Numbered from the stretch's first letter, positions 6,688-14,212 are shown. The stretch: DNA of 16,932 nucleotides from Bacillota bacterium (GCA_017936025.1 JAGBGL010000166.1:1-16932); one strand, 5' to 3'. Numbers and translations are program-made. The notes: generated from the sequence alone by a model not told the origin.

Positions 6688-7719
6688 TTACCACTTGTTG
6701 TGTACTTTTTCTGCGAATCCCATGAAATCTTTCAGCTCCAGGACAGTCCCGTCGTCAAGAACTGCTTTGCCGGTAAATTTGCCGAACACCTGATTCTGGT
6801 CACTGCAAAGGACTTTGAAGTCCGTGTTGGAAGCACGGTTCATTACAGGAATAAAGTCCATTTCGAAACGCCCGTCGTCGCTGGTGAAGGTCCATGGACT
6901 TAAAAAATCATCCTGACCGTCTTTCTGCGGTATATTGAATTTCACCTGGGACAGTTTGTGGGCTTTATTGTTATAGAACAGCATGTTTTCACTGGCTGCA
7001 CTTGTGTCGCCAAAGCCGTATCCGATATTGAATCCGAAAGGAACACCGTCCAGCATTCCGGAAGCGCTTCCCCAATACCATGTGTTTTCATAAGTCCACA
7101 CGCCGCGGCCCCAGTCCAGAACTGCGAAAGAGTCTGTAGGGTCAAAAATGTATGTCCTTCCATCAAAAGTCACGGAGCCCCTTGCAGGCAGACAGTTGAT
7201 CTTTTGGTTGTAGTAAAATGCCGTTTTCTTTTCAGGGAAAGGCGTTGCAATAACCATGGAGTCTTCATTGTGATTAGTCAGAATGATGTCGCCGTTGATA
7301 GGCTTGCCGTCTATGAAGTTATCCATGTGGAAGTTCAGGCAGCGGAATTTGCCGTCATTTTTGAATGAAATGTGATATTTCCTGTTTCCGCTTTCGATGT
7401 CACCCGCTTCAGATGTAGGCGGAAGGTTCAGCTTGCCCATAGGCATGATGTTCATAGGACTGTTCGTGTGCTGCCATCCTGTCTGGAAATCCAGAAGGGA
7501 TACGCTGTCCAGACCCATGTAGCCGTTATCAGCAACTGTCAGTGCTACTCCGTAACGGTCATTTCCGATGTAGTAATAATCCCATTCTTTGATTCTCAGT
7601 TTATTTGCCTTGATTGCTTTACGGTCGTAATCTAAAATCAGACTTGTTGCATATCCCGCTTCACTCAGAGTGCCTTCCGCAGTCAGCAGCGGGCCTTTTG
7701 TCTTTATTTCATGCTGCAT
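6688..7719 (-). CDS. DUF2804 family protein
   Basis: 343-residue soluble protein with the recognisable DUF2804 pattern: MQHEIKTKGPLLTAEGTLSEAGYAT at the N-terminus, the KEWDYYYIGNDRYGVALTVADNGYMG segment (residues 44-69), the tryptophan- and glycine-rich core FAVLDWGRGVWTYENTWYWGSASG (about 197-220), and FGFNIGYGFGD. The fold is rich in predicted beta strands. No signal peptide or membrane helix is seen. The biochemical role of the family is unknown to me. GGGAGA, about five bases before the ATG at 7719, is the ribosome binding site. The gene stands alone between two terminators and diverges from nfo. Its leader carries two GC-rich hairpins (7738-7786). Confidence 0.88.
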   Translation of the reverse strand: MQHEIKTKGPLLTAEGTLSEAGYATSLILDYDRKAIKANKLRIKEWDYYYIGNDRYGVALTVADNGYMGLDSVSLLDFQTGWQHTNSPMNIMPMGKLNLPPTSEAGDIESGNRKYHISFKNDGKFRCLNFHMDNFIDGKPINGDIILTNHNEDSMVIATPFPEKKTAFYYNQKINCLPARGSVTFDGRTYIFDPTDSFAVLDWGRGVWTYENTWYWGSASGMLDGVPFGFNIGYGFGDTSAASENMLFYNNKAHKLSQVKFNIPQKDGQDDFLSPWTFTSDDGRFEMDFIPVMNRASNTDFKVLCSDQNQVFGKFTGKAVLDDGTVLELKDFMGFAEKVHNKW

Positions 7720-7737
7720 AGTTTTCTCCCTGTACCG

Positions 7738-7786
7738 TGCCGTGCGGTGTGCGCAGGCACTTCCTGAAATTGCCGCCGGAGGCGGC
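7738..7786 (-). promoter_or_regulatory. Two GC-rich hairpins in the leader of the DUF2804 gene
   Basis: Read on either strand, GTGCC-g-TGCG / CGCA-GGCAC closes a hairpin at about 7738-7761, and GCCGCC-GGA-GGCGGC a second at 7772-7786. They lie between the probable DUF2804 start of transcription and its ribosome binding site. Neither has a T-run, so they are not simple terminators. Leader regulation or mRNA stabilisation is inference. Confidence 0.4.
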
Positions 7787-7813
7787 TCCTGTTAAATAGA
7801 GTATAAATCAAGT

Positions 7814-7842
7814 TTGAAGAAAAAGAAAGTGTGGTATTATAT
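7814..7842 (+). promoter_or_regulatory. Promoter of nfo
   Basis: TTGAAG (7814-7819), 17-bp spacer, TTATAT (7837-7842). Transcription would start near 7849, just before the 16-bp palindrome at 7855-7870. Confidence 0.6.
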
Positions 7843-7854
7843 TACAGAAAGATT

Positions 7855-7870
7855 GCAGGCAGCTGCCTGC
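7855..7870 (+). promoter_or_regulatory. 16-bp perfect palindrome at the start of the nfo transcript (possible operator)
   Basis: GCAGGCAGCTGCCTGC is identical to its reverse complement with no spacer. It sits between the predicted +1 and the AAGGAG ribosome binding site (7875-7880) of nfo. It could be an operator, or an element of RNA secondary structure. Confidence 0.5.
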
Positions 7871-7887
7871 TGAAAAGGAGAACGAAT

Positions 7888-8724
7888 ATGCTTAACATAG
7901 GATGCCATTTATCAGCCGCAAAAGGCTATGAACATATGGGCAGAGACGCCCTCAAAATCGGTGCGAATACATTTGCTTTTTTTACAAGAAATCCGCGGGG
8001 CGGAAAGTCAAAAGCGCTGGACACAGATGATGTGCAGAGACTGCTGGAAATTGCTTCTGCCAATGATTTCGGCAAGCTGGTCGCCCATGCGCCGTACACC
8101 CTGAATCCATGCTCCAAAGATAAAAAAGTCCGTGACTTTGCATACCTTGCGATGAGCGAGGATATGGAACGTATGGAACATACTCCGGGTAATTACTACA
8201 ATTTCCATCCGGGAAGCCATGTGGGTCAGGGAGCTGAGGCCGGCATTGAAATGATTGCGGAGCTTCTGAATCAGATACTGAAGCCGGAACAGACGACTAC
8301 TGTACTGCTGGAAACTATGGCAGGAAAGGGCAGCGAGGTCGGCGGAAGTTTTGAAGAACTGGCTGCTATTATTGATAAAGTGGAACTGAAAGACAAAATA
8401 GGGGTCTGCATGGATACATGCCACGTAAGCGATGCAGGCTATGATATCATAAATGATCTGGACGGAGTTCTGGATGAATTCGACCGCGTGGTAGGTCTTG
8501 AATATCTGAAGGCTATGCATATCAATGACAGCCTGAATCCTGCGGGGGCGAGAAAGGACCGTCACGCAAAAATCGGCGAGGGACATCTGGGAACGGAGAC
8601 TATCGTAAATGTAATAACTCATCCGAAATTAAAACACCTTCCTTTCATTCTGGAAACACCTAATGAACTGGAAGGATATGCTGCGGAAATCAGCATGCTG
8701 AGAGAGGCGGCTGCTGATAAATAG
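7888..8724 (+). CDS. nfo: Endonuclease IV (AP endonuclease)
   Basis: 278-residue class II AP endonuclease that cleaves DNA 5' of abasic sites in base excision repair, using a trinuclear zinc centre. The family signature is complete. H67 is in VAHAPYTLNP and H107 in NFHPGSHVG. E142 is in LLETMAGKGSEVG, and the D and H of GVCMDTCHVSDAGYD follow. The rest is MHINDSLNPAG, KDRHAKIGEGHLG, and the terminal glutamate in LETPNE. The frame extends upstream to 7831, but the ATG at 7888 has AAGGAG at a good distance and begins the protein at the usual MLNIGCHLSAAKG. The gene is monocistronic: its own promoter upstream and a terminator 30-70 nt after the stop. Confidence 0.97.
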   Translation: MLNIGCHLSAAKGYEHMGRDALKIGANTFAFFTRNPRGGKSKALDTDDVQRLLEIASANDFGKLVAHAPYTLNPCSKDKKVRDFAYLAMSEDMERMEHTPGNYYNFHPGSHVGQGAEAGIEMIAELLNQILKPEQTTTVLLETMAGKGSEVGGSFEELAAIIDKVELKDKIGVCMDTCHVSDAGYDIINDLDGVLDEFDRVVGLEYLKAMHINDSLNPAGARKDRHAKIGEGHLGTETIVNVITHPKLKHLPFILETPNELEGYAAEISMLREAAADK

Positions 8725-8753
8725 AGTAAAACAGGATATCGCCCGGAACATAA

Positions 8754-8793
8754 AAAAGAGGGAGCTTTAACGGTCAGTTAAAACTCCCTTTTA
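8754..8793. terminator. Bidirectional intrinsic terminator between nfo and the CDF gene
   Basis: AAGAGGGAG-c-TTTAAC pairs with GTTAAA-a-CTCCCTTTT around the loop GGTCA, with one mismatch. A-run on the left, T-run on the right; serves both convergent genes. Confidence 0.88.
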
Positions 8794-8798
8794 TAATG

Positions 8799-9965
8799 CT
8801 AATGATAAGCGATATCGAAATTAACTACGATGAAATAGTTCGGATCAATCGTTTTTACGGCAGCGTTCACTGCAGAGATTATTTCTTCTCTTTCCAGACT
8901 GCATTCCGGTGACAGCACAGCATCAAATATGATGTTAGTGTGGTTTTCGCCGGGAACGATTCTCAGGTCATGGATGTTAGAAACGCCTTCCATAGGAGCG
9001 ATTGCTTCTGCAACTACTGTGTACATCTGCTGTACTGCAGGATTGCTTATTTCAATAGGGTCCATGTGAGCAACGAATTCGATCCCCAGACGGTGTTTGA
9101 CTTTCATTTCAATGTCGTCGATCATTTCATGGATCTCCAGGATACTGCCTGCTGAATCCACTTCGATGTGGATGGAAGCAAATACCTTTCCGGGACCGTA
9201 GTTGTGAACTATCAGGTCGTGTGTGCCGAGAACACCTTCTTCTTCGAGAACCATTTCCTGGATCTCGGCTACGAGTTCAGGGTCAGGTGCTTCGCCGAGA
9301 AGAGGACTGACTGTTTCACGGATCAGCTGGATACCGGACCAGATGATGAACAGTGCAACCAGGCATCCCATGATACCGTCCAGCTGCAGGCCTGTCAGTG
9401 CACCGATGATAAGGCTGACAAGAAGAGCTGCTGTGGAAATAACATCATTTCTGCTGTCAGTACCTGTTGCAATCAGGGCAGAAGAGTGGATCTTCCGTCC
9501 GATACTGATATTGAAAACAGCCTGCCATACTTTGATTGCTATAGCAACTGCAAGGATGATCACAGTGACTATACTGAATTCTACAGGGTCAGGGTCCATG
9601 ATTTTAAGAACTGAACTCTTCAGAAGCTGTACACCGACTACAATAATAAGTACGGAAATCAGTAGCCCTGTAAGGTATTCATAACGGGCATGACCATACG
9701 GATGGTCTTTGTCTTCCGGCATAGAAGCCAGTTTAAATCCGATCAGAGTAATGACTGAAGATGAAGCGTCCGCCAGGTTATTGATACCGTCGGATATGAT
9801 CGCGATACTGTTTGCAATAAATCCGATGGAAATCTTCATGATGCAGAGAACGACATTGGAAATGATGCCGACTGCACCGGCAAGGCGGCCGTAGGATTTT
9901 CTGACATCGGGGTCGTTATAATTTTCGTGGTCTTTGACAAAAAGTCTGGATAAAAGTGTAATCAT
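8799..9965 (-). CDS. Cation diffusion facilitator family metal exporter with two C-terminal domains
   Basis: 388-residue CDF transporter that exports a divalent metal by proton antiport. The six-helix domain spans about residues 28-210. In helix 2, SDGINNLAD provides N62 and D66; in helix 5, TDSRNDV provides D170 and D174. This N-D / D-D site is of the kind found outside the classical H-D zinc exporters and suggests manganese or iron rather than zinc, an inference from motif only. DHPYGHARYEY (87-97) is the conserved cytoplasmic loop. After the usual dimerisation domain (about 213-297) a second segment with the same pattern (about 302-388; GVSNIHDLRIV... against GVLGTHDLIVH...) makes the protein about 90 residues longer than usual. 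Last gene of the minus-strand operon; GGAAG precedes the ATG. Confidence 0.94.
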   Translation of the reverse strand: MITLLSRLFVKDHENYNDPDVRKSYGRLAGAVGIISNVVLCIMKISIGFIANSIAIISDGINNLADASSSVITLIGFKLASMPEDKDHPYGHARYEYLTGLLISVLIIVVGVQLLKSSVLKIMDPDPVEFSIVTVIILAVAIAIKVWQAVFNISIGRKIHSSALIATGTDSRNDVISTAALLVSLIIGALTGLQLDGIMGCLVALFIIWSGIQLIRETVSPLLGEAPDPELVAEIQEMVLEEEGVLGTHDLIVHNYGPGKVFASIHIEVDSAGSILEIHEMIDDIEMKVKHRLGIEFVAHMDPIEISNPAVQQMYTVVAEAIAPMEGVSNIHDLRIVPGENHTNIIFDAVLSPECSLEREEIISAVNAAVKTIDPNYFIVVNFDIAYH

Positions 9966-9984
9966 TTCTTCCGCGCCCCTGAGT

Positions 9985-10236
9985 CTACTGTTCTTCCTTT
10001 ACCTGTTTCAGTGCCTGAGCGAACTGATCGCAGCAGGAAGTCTGCTTGAAGCCGCAGGTGATTCCTTCCACACGTCCGATGATATCGTCAATAGACATTC
10101 CTTCTACCAGAGCAGCGACAGCCTTCAGGTTTCCGTTGCATCCGCCTGTGAATTTTACGTTTTTAACAGTATCATCCTCTACTGAAAAATCTATTTTTGC
10201 AGCGCATACGCCTTTTGTTCTGAATGTATAATCCAT
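9985..10236 (-). CDS. TSCPD-domain protein, TIGR03905 type
   Basis: 83-residue protein with the small cysteine-containing TSCPD domain otherwise found at the C-terminus of some ribonucleotide reductases. Visible features are FTGGCNGNLKAVAALVEGM (residues 29-47), where G-G-C-x-G-N is the family hallmark, and CGFKQTSCCDQFAQAL (61-76), the T-S-C-x-D/P-D-like end motif, here TSCCDQ. Cysteines at 11, 33, 61, 68 and 69 could bind a metal or a cluster. GAGAGGAA precedes the ATG. It lies 18 nt after the penicillin-binding protein gene and 19 nt before the CDF gene, so it is co-transcribed with both. Function unknown. Confidence 0.88.
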   Translation of the reverse strand: MDYTFRTKGVCAAKIDFSVEDDTVKNVKFTGGCNGNLKAVAALVEGMSIDDIIGRVEGITCGFKQTSCCDQFAQALKQVKEEQ

Positions 10237-10254
10237 TTTGTGTTTCCTCTCTTT

Positions 10255-11616
10255 TTAATATTTTTCTACGACTTTCTGTAATACTTTATTTGCAACGGAG
10301 CCGGCTACGGAACTTCCGGAACCGCCTTTTTCCACCAGCACAATGAATGCATAAGGATGTTCTTCATCATCCAGGAAGCCTGCGAACCAGGCATTAGGGC
10401 TGATTCCCTTACCGACTTCTGCTGTACCGGATTTCGCACAGATGGCCAGTCCCGGGAAGTTGCCTGTTCCGTAATTGTCTTCGACATTATAATGCATAAG
10501 TGTTTTCAGTATGTCAGCAGTGTTTTCTTCGATCATACTGATTTCGCGTTTTTTCAGTCTGAAGCCTGCAGGGAGGCCGTTGGCAAAATCCACATCTCTG
10601 ATCAGCTGAGGCTGTGCAGCCTGTCCTCCGTTTGCTATCGCACCCATGTACATCATCATTGTGCATGGGTTCACCAAATCATTATACTGTCCGATACCTG
10701 CCCATGCAAGATTTATTCCGCTTTCAGGGAACTCGAATGATCCTGCGGCAGTGTCCACGCCGTCTACATTACGGCTCTCGGTGAGACCTGTCTTTTCGAC
10801 ATACTTGTACATCGTCTTTGCGCCGAGTTCTTCGGTCAGCTTGCCGAAATAGCAGTTACATGAATCAGAAAGCGCCTGCTGCAGATTTACAGTGCCGTGT
10901 GCAGACTGGCATGTCACTTTGTCCGGCCCGTACTCCTCGGAACCATCGCATGTGTATGTCCATGTCGCATAGTCGTTCTTGTTTTCTATAGAAGCTGCAG
11001 CTGTTACCAGTTTGAAAATGGATCCCGGAGAGAACGATGCAGAGAAAAATCTGTTGATGTATAGTCCGGAAGTGTCATCGGCAGAAACTGTAGGCGGTTT
11101 CATCGGATCGTAATTCGGCGAACTTACCAGGCAGATGATTTCGCCGGTTTCATAGTTGTATACCCCGACAGTTCCGCTGCGGCTTCCGAGTGCTGCGGCT
11201 GCAGTCTCGCAGACATCCGCATCGAGGTTAAGGTTTACATTGCGCCCCTGTCCTTTCAGCGTATAAGTGCCTGTCAGCAGGTTGTATCCTGCAAGCTTGT
11301 CTGCGTATACTACGTTAGCGCCTGTGGCTACATTGTTATTTCTGTCACCTGTGACGTGAACCAGCGCTTTGCGTAATCCGTAATCACTGCTGAAAGTCAT
11401 TTCACCGCCGGTGTTTGTCATCAGCAGCACGCCGTTTGCATCATAAAGAGAACCGACTTCCAGCTTGCCGCTGTCATTATATATCTGCTTGTTGGCTGTA
11501 TGTGTTGCCCAGTCATCACCATCAGTCACATAACGGAAGCAGAATACGGCAAGTCCCGCGATAAGGACTCCTGCAAGGAGCAGGCACATTATAGCTCTTC
11601 TTTCTATCTTCTTCAT
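10255..11616 (-). CDS. Class B penicillin-binding protein (peptidoglycan D,D-transpeptidase)
   Basis: 453 residues: a short cytoplasmic tail, one membrane anchor (about 9-28), a small N-terminal region starting at GSLYDANGVLLMTN (55-68), and a transpeptidase domain from about 145. Active-site motifs are complete: SxxK as S199-I-F-K202 in FSPGSIFKLV, SxN as S252-C-N254, and KSGT at 395-398. It cross-links peptidoglycan outside the membrane. It is shorter than the high-molecular-weight FtsI or PBP2 proteins and resembles the compact PbpA type that works with a RodA/FtsW protein. Its start overlaps the SEDS gene by 4 nt, so the polymerase and transpeptidase are translationally coupled. No PASTA repeats are present. 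Confidence 0.95.
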   Translation of the reverse strand: MKKIERRAIMCLLLAGVLIAGLAVFCFRYVTDGDDWATHTANKQIYNDSGKLEVGSLYDANGVLLMTNTGGEMTFSSDYGLRKALVHVTGDRNNNVATGANVVYADKLAGYNLLTGTYTLKGQGRNVNLNLDADVCETAAAALGSRSGTVGVYNYETGEIICLVSSPNYDPMKPPTVSADDTSGLYINRFFSASFSPGSIFKLVTAAASIENKNDYATWTYTCDGSEEYGPDKVTCQSAHGTVNLQQALSDSCNCYFGKLTEELGAKTMYKYVEKTGLTESRNVDGVDTAAGSFEFPESGINLAWAGIGQYNDLVNPCTMMMYMGAIANGGQAAQPQLIRDVDFANGLPAGFRLKKREISMIEENTADILKTLMHYNVEDNYGTGNFPGLAICAKSGTAEVGKGISPNAWFAGFLDDEEHPYAFIVLVEKGGSGSSVAGSVANKVLQKVVEKY

Positions 11617-13325
11617 ATTTCCGCACCCCCTTCTGCCCTGTCATCCAGGCGGACCGCAAAGCTGGCGTTCTGACGTGTGTCAGCCGCCTTCAGGAAAGCC
11701 AGCATGCCCCATGAAACTATCATGCTGGTACCGCCGCTGGAAACGAATGGGAATGTTACCCCTGTCAGCGGGAGCAGATCCACTGAACCGAAAACATTCA
11801 GTATGGTCTGGAATATGAACAGCGAAGTTGCCGCACAGGCAGCGATGCTGTAGTAGGCAGAGCGGCCGGCAATGATGGAACGCACTGCGAAAATACCAAG
11901 TGTCACGATACATAAAACTGCGAGGACGGCGATGATGAAGCCCCATTCTTCGGACAGCAGTCCGAAAACCAGATCGGTATCGGCAGCGAAAGTTGTGTGG
12001 AACCAGCCGTTGCCTGCTCCGACACCGGGCATGCCGCCGCTCGCTATGGCAGACATTGTGCGTGCCTGCTGGAAGCCGGCACCGGAAGGGTCTTCCCATA
12101 CATGGCCCCATATTGCGAATCTCTGACGCACGTGAGGTTTGAGTGTGAGAACCAGCATACCGGCAAGAGCTACGGCTCCTATAATAAGGATCATCTTGGA
12201 GAAATCTCCGCTTCGCAGGAATGCGATCACAAGGAATGTCACGAAGAAAATCGCAGCAGTGCCGAAATCACTCATGATCGCAAGGCATCCCATGCAGAAG
12301 CCTGAGAATATCATGAATGTTGTAAGGTTTCCTTTTTCGTATAACTCATCCAGGGTGGCTGCCCCCGCGATGATGAAAGCTATTTTAACCAGTTCGGACG
12401 GCTGTACTGAAATTCCGCCGATGTGTACCCAGTTCATTGCGCCGTGAGTCGTAACTCCGAACAGAAGGTTGAATACCAGCAGTGCTGCCCCTGCGATCAG
12501 GATGATCATTCTGATGGATTTGGATCTGTTGAGGTCACGGAGGAACCAGCAGAGCAGGAAGAACAGGACAACGCCCATTATGATACATGCCAGCTGCTTG
12601 AAAACAGCTCCGCTGTCAACAGCCGTAACTGCAAGGCTGAGTGTGGAAAGGAAGAATGCAATAGTCTCCATTTCAAATGCTACACGCTTGCAGGCTCTTA
12701 CTATAATAAAGTAAATCCACATTACAGCACAGAGACCGAGAAATGCGGCCGGAATATAAGACGGACATTCGCTTCCGTAAGCAACTTTGAACTGAATGAC
12801 AGTCAGCAGCTGGAAAACAGTCAGTGCTGCCATAGAAGGGAATGGTGAAACCGGTCTTGATTTACGTTTTCTTTTCTGGATGTTTTCCTGCTTCTCCTGA
12901 TAGCTGACCGGATACAGTGTGAAGTCTGCGTTTCCCAGAGTAAGAACATCGCCCGGACGCAGCGGCAGTGATTTCCTGACACGGATCCCGTTTATATATG
13001 ATCCGTTTTTTGAATTCAGGTCGTTGTATCTCCAGTTGCCTTTTGCGTCGCGTACAAGAGTGCCGTGGCTGCGTGATACGCTTTTGAGATTAACTACCAC
13101 GTCAGCGCTCGGTGCACGGCCGATAAGGTTTTCCCAATGTTTCAGCGGCGTAGATGAGCCGTCCGGTCCTGTTATATATGCCCAGATTTCGGAAGGGTTC
13201 TTCGCCTGCAGCAGGGATCTGATGGACCTCACGAGTATGAAGACCGCCAGCAGTACAAATACCCATCTGACGGCAGCCGTGTAATAAGGCCCGACTGCAG
13301 TGATGATGTTCTGAAACATATCCAT
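11613..13325 (-). CDS. FHA-domain SEDS peptidoglycan glycosyltransferase (FtsW/RodA/SpoVE family)
   Basis: 570 residues. A first membrane helix (about 18-34) is followed by a cytoplasmic FHA domain (about 58-139) with the phosphothreonine-binding residues GR (69-70), SRSHG (84-88) and NSKNGSYING (104-113). A linker and a SEDS domain follow, with GAMNWVHIGGISVQPSELVK, DFGTA, QQARTMSAIASGG, the catalytic-type aspartate in DTDLVFGLLSEEWG, and a terminal SGGTSM. The SEDS domain polymerises lipid II into glycan strands. The FHA domain suggests control by a Ser/Thr kinase, which is inference. The frame continues upstream to 13373, but ATG at 13325 has a strong AGGAGGT site and is chosen. It heads the operon SEDS - PBP - TSCPD - CDF. 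Confidence 0.95.
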   Translation of the reverse strand: MDMFQNIITAVGPYYTAAVRWVFVLLAVFILVRSIRSLLQAKNPSEIWAYITGPDGSSTPLKHWENLIGRAPSADVVVNLKSVSRSHGTLVRDAKGNWRYNDLNSKNGSYINGIRVRKSLPLRPGDVLTLGNADFTLYPVSYQEKQENIQKRKRKSRPVSPFPSMAALTVFQLLTVIQFKVAYGSECPSYIPAAFLGLCAVMWIYFIIVRACKRVAFEMETIAFFLSTLSLAVTAVDSGAVFKQLACIIMGVVLFFLLCWFLRDLNRSKSIRMIILIAGAALLVFNLLFGVTTHGAMNWVHIGGISVQPSELVKIAFIIAGAATLDELYEKGNLTTFMIFSGFCMGCLAIMSDFGTAAIFFVTFLVIAFLRSGDFSKMILIIGAVALAGMLVLTLKPHVRQRFAIWGHVWEDPSGAGFQQARTMSAIASGGMPGVGAGNGWFHTTFAADTDLVFGLLSEEWGFIIAVLAVLCIVTLGIFAVRSIIAGRSAYYSIAACAATSLFIFQTILNVFGSVDLLPLTGVTFPFVSSGGTSMIVSWGMLAFLKAADTRQNASFAVRLDDRAEGGAEI

Positions 13326-13361
13326 GCCAATACCTCCTAAATTTCTTTTGAATAATATTAA

Positions 13362-13370
13362 ATTATACCA
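13362..13370 (-). promoter_or_regulatory. Extended -10 promoter of the SEDS-PBP operon
   Basis: On the minus strand TGGTATAAT is a full extended -10 element (TATAAT at 13362-13367). No good -35 is seen 16-18 bp upstream. It lies about 37 bp before the start codon and near the divergent DUF134 promoter. Confidence 0.6.
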
Positions 13371-13410
13371 CATCTTATATAAGTATAGAGGTGCTTAATA
13401 AAGTTTTAAT

Positions 13411-13458
13411 AATTGACATAAGTCAGAAACAGGATTATAATTGACATAAGTCAGAAAC
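13411..13458 (+). repeat. Two perfect 20-bp direct repeats over the DUF134 promoter (operator-like)
   Basis: AATTGACATAAGTCAGAAAC occurs at 13411-13430 and again at 13439-13458, so the repeats begin 28 bp apart. Each contains the inverted pair TGAC-n4-GTCA. One copy covers the -35, the other the end of the -10 and the start site, the classical arrangement for repression. Binding by the DUF134 protein itself is a reasonable inference. Confidence 0.75.
13413..13441 (+). promoter_or_regulatory. Consensus sigma-A promoter of the DUF134-NifX operon
   Basis: TTGACA (13413-13418), exactly 17 bp, TATAAT (13436-13441). Predicted start near 13448, giving a leader of about 26 nt with AAAGGAGA (13460-13467) before the ATG at 13474. 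The -35 lies inside the first 20-bp repeat, the -10 end and start site inside or beside the second. Confidence 0.88.
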
Positions 13459-13473
13459 GAAAAGGAGACAGTA

Positions 13474-13824
13474 ATGCCAAGACCAAAGAAATGCAGAAGA
13501 GTCTGCGGAGTGCCGAAGCAATGCAGATTTGGCCCTCAGGATGGCGCGGCAGCATGCGGTGTCGTAATAATGACAGTAGATGAATATGAAACTATAAGAC
13601 TGATCGACAGGCTCGGATATAACCAGGAACAGTGTTCCGTGCAGATGGGAGTCGCAAGGACTACCGTGCAGGCTGTATATAATTCAGCCCGGGGAAAGCT
13701 TGCAGAAGCACTTGTGGAGGGCAGACAACTGGTTATTCAGGGCGGTAATTATGCCGTATGTCCGAATGGCAATGGCTGTTGTAAAAAGGGAGGACAAAAA
13801 AATGAAAATTGCAGTAACTTATAA
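13474..13824 (+). CDS. DUF134 family helix-turn-helix protein
   Basis: 116 residues with the complete DUF134 pattern: MPRPKKCRRVC (1-11), MTVDEYETIRLIDRLGYNQE (33-52) and the helix-turn-helix CSVQMGVARTTVQAVYNSARGKLAEALVEG (about 54-83), which resembles the sigma region 4 type of DNA-binding domain. Cysteines cluster at the N-terminus (C7, C11, C17) and in the tail CPNGNGCCKKGGQKNENC (95-112), so metal or redox sensing is plausible. The family is predicted to bind DNA; targets are not known to me. The gene overlaps the following NifX-like gene by 23 nt, and its promoter carries the twin 20-bp repeats. Confidence 0.92.
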   Translation: MPRPKKCRRVCGVPKQCRFGPQDGAAACGVVIMTVDEYETIRLIDRLGYNQEQCSVQMGVARTTVQAVYNSARGKLAEALVEGRQLVIQGGNYAVCPNGNGCCKKGGQKNENCSNL

Positions 13825-14212
13825 AGACGGTAATGTGTTCCAGCATTTTGGACATACAGAAGCATTTAAAGTATATAATGTGGAAAATGGAGAGATTGTT
13901 TCTGCGGAAGTTGTTACTACTGCAGGCCAGGGACATGGTATGCTGGCAGGCTTCCTGAAAGCGGGTAATGTAGATGTTCTGATTTGCGGAGGCATAGGCG
14001 GCGGTGCAAGAAATGCACTGGCGGCGCAGGGTATTCAGCTGTATCCGGGGGCTTCCGGAAACGCTGATCAGCAGGTTGCAGCGTTCATCGCGGGAAACCT
14101 GGTATATAATCCTGACACAAAATGCAATCATCATGGAGAAGGCCATACTTGTGAAGGCCACGGACATGATCACGGCCACGGACATTCCTGCGGTGGAAAC
14201 TGTCATAAATAA
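13802..14212 (+). CDS. NifX/NifB-like (dinitrogenase iron-molybdenum cofactor biosynthesis) protein with His/Cys-rich tail
   Basis: 136 residues. The first ~108 form the Nitro_FeMo-Co domain: MKIAVTYKDGNVFQHFGHTEAFKVY at the start, ICGGIGGGARNAL near 61-73, and GIQLYPGASGNADQQVAAFIAG. The tail from about residue 110 is rich in His and Cys (HHGEGHTCEGHGHDHGHGHS, then CGGNCHK), an obvious metal-binding or metal-storage extension. The frame extends upstream, but ATG at 13802 with GGGAGGA before it gives the family start. It overlaps the DUF134 gene by 23 nt. No nitrogenase genes are nearby; relatives in non-fixing anaerobes probably handle iron-sulfur or other metal clusters, which is inference. 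Confidence 0.9.
   Translation: MKIAVTYKDGNVFQHFGHTEAFKVYNVENGEIVSAEVVTTAGQGHGMLAGFLKAGNVDVLICGGIGGGARNALAAQGIQLYPGASGNADQQVAAFIAGNLVYNPDTKCNHHGEGHTCEGHGHDHGHGHSCGGNCHK

Noticed and set aside
12423..12848. Plus-strand open frames opposite the SEDS, PBP and CDF genes.
   Set aside because: They mirror the codon structure of strongly supported minus-strand genes and lack ribosome binding sites.
13411..13458. Start of a CRISPR-like array.
   Set aside because: Only two repeats with an 8-bp gap, placed exactly over promoter elements; operator sites explain them better.
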